This document shows positions 35,545 through 43,420 of a stretch of 64,000 bases of DNA, in pieces. The notes under the pieces were generated by a model, which made no database searches, was not told where the DNA came from, and saw only the letters and a list, made by a program, of their open reading frames with translations. The stretch covers positions 1,984,001 through 2,048,000 of the forward strand of contig CM066300.1 of NCBI GenBank assembly GCA_033807695.1, written 5' to 3'. How positions within the stretch are numbered: the first letter of the stretch is position 1; every line of letters starts with the position of its first letter. A program made the translations under genes and the position numbers. The DNA comes from Daedaleopsis sinensis (taxonomy: Eukaryota; Basidiomycota; Agaricomycetes; Polyporales; Polyporaceae).

Positions 35545-37471
35545 GGTCGATTGGGTGTAGGTGGGTGGATTGGAGGGCAAGAGGGCGGGCTATGCGGCTG
35601 GTAGGATGAAGGAACGGAACAACGATAGGAGGATTGGAGGATTGCAATATAGTCGGCTGGCCGGATTAGTGAGGCAAAGCGGATGTGTACAGCCACAGCA
35701 AACGGGCCTGCGGCGCTCGGATGGGTTAGGTGGCTTCCGAGGAGAGGGGTGGTAAGAAGACAATTTCGGCGGTGCGGGTGTCTGTGCGGTCTACTTATTG
35801 ACTGCCCAGCAGGGTAGCGCTACGCAAACCTTCGGCGCGGAAATGTCGATCAGCACTGCGCGTCACGTCAGGGCAATACGTGGGCAATGAGACATCAACA
35901 TACGCGGTCTGCGGCGCAGAGCAGCGGCTGCGCAGAGCCCGAAAGGAGGGAGGAGATAACGGTGTGCGCTGCCGTAGGACTCGGGGAGTGCTGGACGGTC
36001 GGCAAGGATGACACATCCGTCCGTCGGCGCTCGGTACCGGCGGGTTGGTCAGTTTACTCTGTCATGCATATGTGCTCGGACACGGAACGTTTGGTGGGGC
36101 GCCCTCCGAGTCGGTGGCTGACGGCGGGGCGGTCAGCGAGCAGTCCGCCGTGGCTCAGCGTGGCTCTCCGTTCTAGGTCTAAGGGGCGCGGGAGCCCGGA
36201 GGATGTTGAGTAACGAGTATGAGCGCGGTATCACATGTCCGACACACATCGGCGTACCGCGGCAGACCCTCCGAAGGTCCGGCACTGCATTGCGGCCAAG
36301 TTAGCCTTCCGCCCATAGCCAAGGCAGCAGACATTAAGTACTTGGTACTTAACAGCGATTCGTTACGATCTGACCGTTTCGCCGTCTCCAGCCACCTCTC
36401 GGAGGCCAACAGAACTTTGTTAAACGCCTCCGGCAAGATCGCTCACTAGAAATAGGGCCCTCAACGTATAACAGGCATTGCAGTGCAACACACGGATCGT
36501 TGTTCACTCTCAACTTCCGCCGGAAGGACTTGGAGACAACATTTCCGGGCGTGTGTCGGCCCTCCAGGTCTTTCACTTGCACTGGTTTATATTAGTAAAA
36601 TTTGTCCGTTCAAGGTTCGATTTACTACTATCCCTGAAAGCTACTGCTTTCAAGTTCGTAGTGCATGTCAAGCTACATCACTGACCTGCAGCGGGCCGAA
36701 GCGAGGCGATTGCGCTAACTCGTTGCCAGGAACCAAACCACCGCGCATCGGAAGATTGCCGCTCCCTGGGCGTGTACTTGTCAGGTTGCGCAACGCTGGT
36801 ACCTGTCTACTAACACACAGGCTGTGCCAATATGTGACTATCGGTACGTCGCGTTAACTTACTTATTGTTCTTCAGCTTTAGTATGCACACAAACCATCC
36901 GGGAACCGTTACTGACATTAACTGTTGCACCGTCACTACTGTTTGCTATAGTCTGTAGTGCTATCGGTCTCTCTTGAATCTACTAGAATTGCGCGATTGC
37001 TGTAGTATGTATGGATTCCAGTGGTGGGACCATTCTTTTCCTGTCGTTACGGGTCCGGCGTGCGACGCCTCTTAAAGTTACCTAACAACAACAACAAAAC
37101 CAAGTGCTAATTGAGAATCAGGCTTTGTTGGATATACTCGTTACATTCGCGTAGATGTTATATAGATCTGACCGCTTCCTAATCGCCATGACATCCGGGT
37201 CGCACCGTCATGCCTACCCGTGTCAGGCTGCACCTTCCATGTCGACACAAATACAACCCAAAATGCGCTATACTCCTGATTGTGCTGAAGGCATCACAAA
37301 TAACATCGAGTCATGTTATCCAAGGCAGTGAGCTAGGTCATTACATGCATCCACACGCGTAATATCCTTCAAATCGAACATAAGAGCCACGGCAACATTC
37401 ATATTCATCGCAGAATACAACCTCCAGACCCAATGAAATCACGCCACCCGTCGATGAGCCTATCGTCATCC
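35545..37471. other. Longest gene-free stretch, AT-richer from about 36.3 kb
   Basis: Nearly 2 kb without a spliceable gene. The first 600 bp are GC-rich promoter-like sequence for the 34,993-35,544 gene; from about 36,300 the composition turns AT-richer than the rest of the window, with stretches such as AACAACAACAACAAAACC near 37,085 and an 8-bp inverted repeat at 36334-36352. It might be the remains of an old insertion, but I see no terminal repeats, transposase or reverse-transcriptase motif. Confidence 0.5.
36334..36352. repeat. Perfect inverted repeat TTAAGTAC / GTACTTAA
   Basis: Two 8-bp arms separated by TTG form a near-palindrome in the gene-free stretch. It could be a dyad protein-binding site or chance. 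Confidence 0.4.
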
Positions 37472-38320
37472 TCAAAGCATCGCAATGAGAGCAGCGAAGA
37501 GACCCGCGATGCCGGAGGTGCCGATCGCTACGTTCCTCAAGGCGGCGTTGTTGGTCGTAGCGGGCGAGGAGGACGTGGAAGACGAGGTGCTAGTCGGCGA
37601 CGTGGCTGAAGGAGCGGAGACACCAGTGGACACCGGCGTCGCGACCACGTTGCTCGTCGCGTTCTTGCAGCTAACATCCCCGGGGATCTTGAAGCTGTCC
37701 GAGAGGGTGAGATCCGCACACTGATTATGACACACGCGTCAGTCAGTAACTACTTGAATGCGAAACGTGGATACTCCGGCGAACCTGGTATAGCTGACCG
37801 TCACCGCCGTCGAAGATGAGCTGGATGGTGATGTTCGCGCCGTCTTTGATGCCTGAGACACCCGATGCAGCTAGGTCGACATTCATGCAGAATACACCCT
37901 CCGAGCTGGTCTGGAAGAACGGCACGACCTGTTGGAAGTTGCCGCTGCCATCCTTGAAGGTGTTGAAGCTGTTCGCGTCAGCAGTGACCGCGGCGATAGC
38001 TCCCACTGCATAACATGAGTCAGTATGTGGAGGTAACGCAAACTCGAGATAGTACATACACGTCCACTTAGGGTGCTCAGCATTGATGGAGATGAACCCC
38101 CCGGAAGTGGGGAAAGTCGAGCGGTTCGAGATCGAGTCCGCATAACCATCTATTTATAAGTGAGTGGTAGTATTATGACAGAGTTATTTCGTGACATACC
38201 ACAGAAGTTGGGCTCATTCTTCGCGACGAACTCGCCACGAGGAGGGGGGTACTGGAGTTGGAAGTGAGCAGAGACAACGGTCAAAAGACCGGTCATGAAC
38301 GCGGCAGTAGCGAAGCGCAT
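37472..38320 (-). CDS. Secreted GPI-anchored X325 / Bim1-like copper-binding protein
   Basis: X325 proteins look like lytic polysaccharide monooxygenases but lack oxidase activity on polysaccharides; Cryptococcus Bim1 takes part in copper uptake at the cell surface. The first exon encodes a signal peptide MRFATAAFMTGLLTVVSA and the mature chain starts HFQLQYPPPRGEF, placing the copper-brace histidine at position 1 after cleavage. Following exons give [71 protein letters not shown] and DVSCKNAT. A Ser/Thr/Pro/Ala linker (TSPTSTSSSTSSS) and a hydrophobic C-terminus (IGTSGIAGLFAALIAML) match a GPI-anchor signal. There are four introns. A TATA box lies about 90 bp upstream. The family call is strong from the N-terminal HFxLxYPxxRG and the cysteine pattern; a role in copper uptake is inference. 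Confidence 0.85.
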
Positions 38321-39031
38321 TTTGTGAGAGTAAGAGGTGGTAGGTAGAGTGGGGTGGATGGCACTAGATGGTGGACCGAGGAGAAAGAAGGGAACGGGTG
38401 CGGGTCGCCTTATATCATGCTGCTCCCGGTGCTCCGAGTGTCGACTGCAAGAGCGCTAAGCTGGTGGTGAAAAACCTTTTTCACCCTATTTGCGACGGCT
38501 TGCTCCTTGGCTGTTCCAGCGGTAGCGGTCCAATCAATCGTGTCAGAAAATGTCCTCGCAGTGGCACCATCGAAGGTCTTGTGGTCGACGATGTTGTACA
38601 ATTGCAACCATAAGTGCCAGGATAAAGATGCCCTGAACAATGTCATCGTCGCCTCTTATGTGCTGCTAGCCATTCCGGCAAATCTGTTCCTGTGTTTTCT
38701 TCGTGTACAATGAGACTGCAGTTCCACTACATACATACGTGTCCAGAAATACGCAACGTGAACACTGAAACTCTGTCTCATCTCAATGACGGGCAAAGAC
38801 TTGCCCCTTGGCATCCCCGAGCCGTCCGAACCTCCCCAATCAATCATAAGACAGGCACCTTGGCAGGACCTGGGAAAAAACTTTTTCAACACACGTTCGT
38901 GAGCAATAGCATCTGCTGACATGGTGACCCACATCACTGCCAGCATCCAATGTGGTATCTTTGAAGCAGGGCCTGAAAGGGTGTGGAAGGTCGTGGGAAG
39001 CGATGGATGGGGGGAAGGTCCGTGCTGGGCG
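38321..39031. other. Upstream gap of the X325 gene
   Basis: Contains the X325 promoter and, further on, open frames on the minus strand (up to 134 codons) that show no protein-like pattern. No repeat or RNA gene is seen. Confidence 0.45.
38408..38416 (-). promoter_or_regulatory. TATA box of the X325 gene
   Basis: On the minus strand GATATAAGGCGA gives a TATAAG core 89-94 bp upstream of ATG 38320. Few genes in this window have a TATA box, so it suggests regulated expression. Confidence 0.5.
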
Positions 39032-39862
39032 CTAGATACGAACAGCGGTTGGCTCGTCATATTCTTGATTTCGATGTTTTGAGGAAAAGCTTTTGGGATT
39101 GGCGCTGGCTGGGTGGAAGTCGCAGTATTCGACGGGTATCGGGACGAATTCGTTGAACTGACGGATATAGGTCTCTAGGAGCATAGCTTTAGTCACGCTC
39201 AAGCATGAAGACAGTGGACATACACACCTTCACTTCCATCACCGTCTACACATACCATTGACCCATCGCTCAAACGTAACTAAGACATTGATCTAACGGA
39301 GACACCCCCGATCGCGCCAGGAGAAGACGAATGTGGGCGCGGATATTCAGGTATTCGCCACCAGTGAACTCCGAAGTGAAGCCATGGAACATTAACACCT
39401 TGTCTGCAGAGTTCGAGGTAGCTATGTCGGCAACCAACGAAGAACTCAAATGTTAGGATGTTACGCTGAAGGAGATCAATGGAAGACAAACGATATGCGC
39501 AGTATTTCGCGGTAGGCGTAGGAACGAACCGAACGGAAGAGGCCGGGAAGACGGCCAACAAAGCGCAGCATAATCGCAGCACAGCGAATCCGCTACTAAG
39601 TACAGAGTCAGTTGACAACTAAAGCAGGCAGCTGGACAAACCCCACCTAGCAGGTGGCACTGTCGGGACAGTCTCGTCCATCGCATCCCAGTGGCGGGAC
39701 AGTGAGAAGAAAATGACATACCAGAGGAGGGATAGGGACAGATTCGGAGAACTTCGCTCGCACGTCCCATCCCAGTACACGACTCACCGGATATGTTACC
39801 TTGAGTGCCTTGGTGCGTTCAAAACGACCTGTGTAACGAGCAGTCGATAGAGCAACCAGGCT
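39032..39862 (-). pseudogene. Traces of an unrecognised split gene, possibly decayed
   Basis: Several segments on the minus strand read like protein although no single open frame covers them. The last one is best supported: SDGSMVCVDGDGSE joined across a 53-nt GTGTGT...CTAG intron (39175-39227, with a GTGACTAAAG branch-like site) to ETYIRQFNEFVPIPVEYCDF and on to TAG 39032. Upstream, about 39460-39340 reads SADKVLMFHGFTSEFTGGEY, and 39862-39722 reads STARYTGRFERTKALKVTYP then LGWDVRAKFSESVPIPPL, ending at a GTATGT donor. I could not join these in phase: stops fall between the second and third pieces and the only intron that would fit is 26 nt. So it is either a gene with exons I misread or a recently broken one. 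I do not recognise the family. Confidence 0.4.
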
Positions 39863-40388
39863 AGTCTAGTCCGGAGCGAGATATTGTCGAAGAAGCGAAC
39901 GAGCAAGACGCGATGCATGCAGGCAGATGACAGATAAAGAGGGGCGAAGAGGCGGTCAAACGAGCTTGTTGAGTACTACGCTCCCACTCGTTTGACTCCG
40001 TAAGTGTAGGTATCCCATGAGCCTGCAGGATAAGGCGGAATGAGGACTGGGACGGGGAAAGGCAAGCTTGAGCGTCGGAGGAGAGGGCGATGGTAGAGAA
40101 GAGGGAGGGGGAAACGGGGCGCAGGATCTGTTGAGGCAATTGTGCCCAGCCAATCGCAAAAAGCCGCACCTAGACTACTAAGACTAGACGTCTTGTCATG
40201 TGATCTATCAGTACTCACGGCTGCCGGCGTCTATATCGCGTTCGCCTGGCGCCATCACTTCGTCAATTCCGAATCGTACACTTCGAATTGCACACCCACG
40301 GACATATAACGCACCTCCGAGTCGGGGTTTCCTAGCACACCGAAGTCACCTGCAGCTGACCGGCAGGATTGCCCTCTTACTCCTCATC
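39863..40388. other. Gap before the mitochondrial rhodanese gene
   Basis: Upstream region of the rhodanese gene at 40389. A minus-strand open frame across 39861-40169 exists but is Ser/Leu/Cys-rich without recognisable pattern; it might belong to the split gene as a first exon. Confidence 0.4.
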
Positions 40389-41023
40389 ATGCTGCGTTTG
40401 ACCCTCGCCAGATCCGCAACGCTTGCACAAGCTGCTGTTCACACCAGGGCATCTATCGTTTCCACTCGCGTCGCACTTCAGCACGTCCGTTATGAGTCAT
40501 CGAAAGCTCCCGACGACAAGAAGAAGGTCCTAGAGGCCAAGAACAACCTGCAACGCGACTGGGATGCGAAAGTCATTACTTACGAGGAGGTGAAAGCCAA
40601 AACGCTTGAACCCAGTCCGGTGAGTTCTCTTCCTCTTAAATAACCCAGGAATGTCCTGACATCATGGCGTAGAATAAATACTTGATTGATGTTCGGGAGC
40701 CAGACGAGGTGCTACAAGGCTCGATCCCCTCTGCAGTCAATCTTCCCCTTTCTGTTCTATCCTCGGCCCTCCATCTTCGTTCCTCCGAGTTCAAGGAGAA
40801 GTTTGGCTTCGAAAAGCCGCGGTACGATCAGGAGCTCACCTTCTACTGTCGTAGTGGTGTGCGTTCAACGACCGCCTCAGATGTTGCCAAACGGAACGGG
40901 TACACTAAGTGCGTTATGACGTCCTCCATCTTCTATACCAACCACTCAACCCGTCACAGCATCCTCAACTACAAGGGGTCATGGTTGGAATGGTCCGAGC
41001 GTGAAGGAAAGAAGACGGTCTGA
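40389..41023 (+). CDS. Mitochondrial single-domain rhodanese (Rdl1-like)
   Basis: Three exons encode about 170 residues. The leader MLRLTLARSATLAQAAVHTRASIVSTRV is rich in Arg, Ser and Ala with no acidic residue, typical for mitochondrial import, followed by a charged linker (SSKAPDDKKKVLEAKNN). The rhodanese domain shows YLIDVREPDEVLQGSIPSAVNLPLSVL, FGFEKPRYDQELTFYCRSGVRSTTASDVAKRNGY, and NYKGSWLEWSEREG. The active loop is CRSGVRS, as in GlpE/Rdl1-type thiosulfate sulfurtransferases (CRSGxRS). It differs from the two-domain enzyme at 33.5 kb in both size and loop. Splice junctions SP/NKYLID (GTGAGT...GTAG) and TN/ILNYKG (GTGCGT...ACAG) are in phase. Frataxin follows 340 bp downstream on the same strand. 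Confidence 0.9.
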
Positions 41024-41365
41024 CGAGGCTTACTTGCAATTGTATCATCGCACCGTATGAAAGCGAGCTTCGTAAACGCAATGAAATATGTGTGTTCCCA
41101 TTGGAGCTTGCATGAATTACTACAGCCTCTAGGCTCGTTGACCATCGTTCGTTGCCCAGCAACAACGATTTACGAATGGCGTGCGTCCGCCATGTGTTGA
41201 CGAAATCCTGATTGTGGGGGACCATCCTGACCCAGCCTGCCGGTGTGAGCGCTAGAGAGAGACGGCGACCCTCTACGCACTCCGAGCTGTGCTGACTTTG
41301 AGTTCTGACTTCACTTCGCTTTCGCTCATACCTCTACCTCTGTATCTGCTCCATCTCGTACCAGG

Positions 41366-42095
41366 ATGTCTCTACGTCAAGCTGCTCGTACTTCTGCTCG
41401 TTTCTCTTTGCGTGCTACTAGCGGCTGGTCTGCTAGAGCTCTGCACTCCATGTCTCAGCACCGACGGACCGCAGCACCAGCGCACACGGAAATCCTACGA
41501 CGCACATATGCTACTCCCCCGCCGCAGGTGAAGCACAGGTCCGCTGATACGAGGCCATTCCGATGCCGCGCTGCGGACGCGACTGACGTGTCCTGCCTAC
41601 CGCAGTGACCTGCCTGTCCACGAATACCACCGGTATTCGGATACGACCATGGACAAGATGCTCGAGTCACTGGAGACCCTTCTGGATGACATAGCAGATC
41701 CAGAATACGAGGTCGAATATGGGGTACGTCTTCACCAGTGTTCTTACGCGCTCCGCTCCGGGGACTACCCTTACACCTGGCCCTATCAGAGCGGTGTCCT
41801 GACACTGAGGCTGGGGAGCAAGGGGACGTATGTTATCAACAAGCAACCGCCAAATAAGCAGATATGGCTGTCGTCTCCGTTCAGGTGTGCCTTCTTACAC
41901 CCCCCTCACGGTTCGTGCGCTGATAGCGCTGTTTCTAGTGGCCCAAAGAGATACGACTACGACCCAGAAACGGACGGTTGGGTGTACGCTCGAGATGGAA
42001 GGTCTATGAGTGACCTTCTGAATCAAGAATTAGGTGATGCGCTGGAGCGGAAGGTGGACTTAGGTTTGGCAAATGTCTCGTCGCAGGTCCGCTGA
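41366..42095 (+). CDS. YFH1: Frataxin (Yfh1), mitochondrial iron-sulfur assembly protein
   Basis: Frataxin speeds sulfur transfer on the Nfs1-Isd11-Isu1 complex during Fe-S cluster assembly in the matrix. The leader MSLRQAARTSARFSLRATSG is an Arg/Ser-rich mitochondrial presequence. The mature protein shows the first helix with acidic ridge (DTTMDKMLESLETLLDDIADPEYEVEYG), then beta strands [40 protein letters not shown], all strictly conserved in the family (including the Asn-Lys-Gln-x-Pro-Asn-Lys-Gln-Ile-Trp run), and the last helix MSDLLNQELGDALERKVDL. Four exons: the first ends KHS (phase 2, GTCCGC donor), then YG/SGVL and FS/GPKR. The tail after the last helix is LANVSSQVR. Confidence 0.95.
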
Positions 42096-42430
42096 AATTC
42101 GTGGAAGCTATCTCCTATGCCCAAATGCTATGGCTACTCTCCTTGCGCTTTGACAGAAGCAAACTCATGAGGACGTCTATTTAAAGAGATGTATAGCGTT
42201 GGCAATGAAGTGTTCGTCAATGCCCTGAAGTATGCAGAAGCGATCATGATTACGGAGATGCGAGCCGGCATTAGGACCACTATACAAGGCGAGTCGGAGT
42301 GCTGGTGGTGGTAGCGGCGAGATACAGGATGTCATGATGCGAGCGGATGCACTGGGATATGTGACAGAATAGGTGCGGCGGAGGAAAGGGAGAGATGGGC
42401 CTGAGATGACCAACTACGGCTGCACTAGCG
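42096..42430. other. Convergent gap after frataxin
   Basis: Holds the 3' ends of frataxin and the next minus-strand gene. No feature stands out. Confidence 0.45.
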
Positions 42431-43132
42431 CTACATTGGGCCACCTTGATCATCGTGCTGCCTTCTCCGACTGAGGAAGAGGGTTCCAAGTAACCTAAGG
42501 CAGCATGGTTGGGCATAGGGCGGACGAGAATAGTGCGGTAAGGACACGCACCTGTTAGTGTCTTCGTATCGCTGGGTCACGCGCCGCACTTCGACGTGAT
42601 CGACGACAGAGGCGTCCTTAGATGGAATAGATATCGTGAACGAAGGCATGGGTCTTTGTGGTTCGTACGCGTTAGGATCCACGGTGAACGGTCCATAAGC
42701 CGGAGGCACCACCGGTAGTTTGCCAGGGGAAGCGAAGGGTTGCGCAAGCTCGGGAACGTGCCGTGTTGGGTCAACGTCAACGGCGAAGTATGTTGGAGGC
42801 GAGGATGATGAGAAGAGCATACGATGCCGCTGCTCTGCGTGGAGGTCATGCAGCAAGGTGTTGACATTCTTGTACTCCCCTGCTTGCTCGAGCCGCTGGG
42901 CCTGTTCTGTCGGGGCCATGCGACCTGCTCGCTCATCGTCCTCTAACTCCTCCTCGCCATCGCTATCCTCTGGTCTCCAGACTCCTTTACCCTTGTCCAT
43001 GGCGTGCGCATGTGCTGCAAACTGTTGCCTCCTGCGTTTCGCAACTCGCTCCTCGAGAATATCGATCGCCTGGTTTGGAGTTTCATACGGGTCCGGGGTG
43101 AACGACGGGACGGAGCGTTGACGTTTGAGCAT
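42431..43132 (-). CDS. Unrecognised nuclear-type protein with basic and acidic tracts
   Basis: ATG 43132 opens a 194-codon exon: MLKRQRSVPSFTPDPYETPN..., a bipartite-like basic stretch EERVAKRRRQQ, an acidic run EDSDGEEELEDDERAG, a helix EQAQRLEQAGEYKNVNTLLHDLHAEQRHRM, and a Pro/Val-rich middle (PGKLPVVPPAYGPFTVDPNAYEPQ). It ends ...RRRQHDDQGGPM. A candidate intron at 42495-42551 is 57 nt, a multiple of three, with no in-frame stop, so both spliced and unspliced transcripts give the same C-terminus. Basic plus acidic tracts suggest a nuclear protein. I cannot name the family. The start fits because it lies head to head with WDR70, 288 bp away. Confidence 0.6.
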   Translation of the reverse strand: MLKRQRSVPSFTPDPYETPNQAIDILEERVAKRRRQQFAAHAHAMDKGKGVWRPEDSDGEEELEDDERAGRMAPTEQAQRLEQAGEYKNVNTLLHDLHAEQRHRMLFSSSSPPTYFAVDVDPTRHVPELAQPFASPGKLPVVPPAYGPFTVDPNAYEPQRPMPSFTISIPSKDASVVDHVEVRRVTQRYEDTNRCVSLPHYSRPPYAQPCCLRLLGTLFLSRRRQHDDQGGPM

Positions 43133-43420
43133 CTCGCACAGGAGCGGGGGCTACAAGAAATAGTGAGCAGAAGGCCTGCGAAGATATGTGTGTTTCCTAA
43201 CCAGAGGACCTGGTGGCTGGTGTCTGCAGGAGGAACAGGCGCTTTCGTCTCAAAGACCGCGTCTCGGCAAAACGCGTTCACACGTAAGCGCGTAAGCGCG
43301 CGTTACCGCGGATGGCAACTCGCGAGGCAACCGGGCAATCGTCCTCGGTCCACTCTTTACTGTGTTCCCTTTACCTTCTTAGTCGTGGTCACCGTTCAAC
43401 TGCCGTAAAACACAAACGAC

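Noticed and set aside
36300..37400. Transposon remnant in the gene-poor block
   Set aside because: No terminal repeats, target-site duplication or transposase, integrase or reverse-transcriptase motif could be seen; kept only as a compositional observation.
38656..39060. 134-codon minus-strand ORF
   Set aside because: Irregular composition with many Met, His and Trp, overlaps the end of the better-supported split gene in another frame, and no motif is seen.
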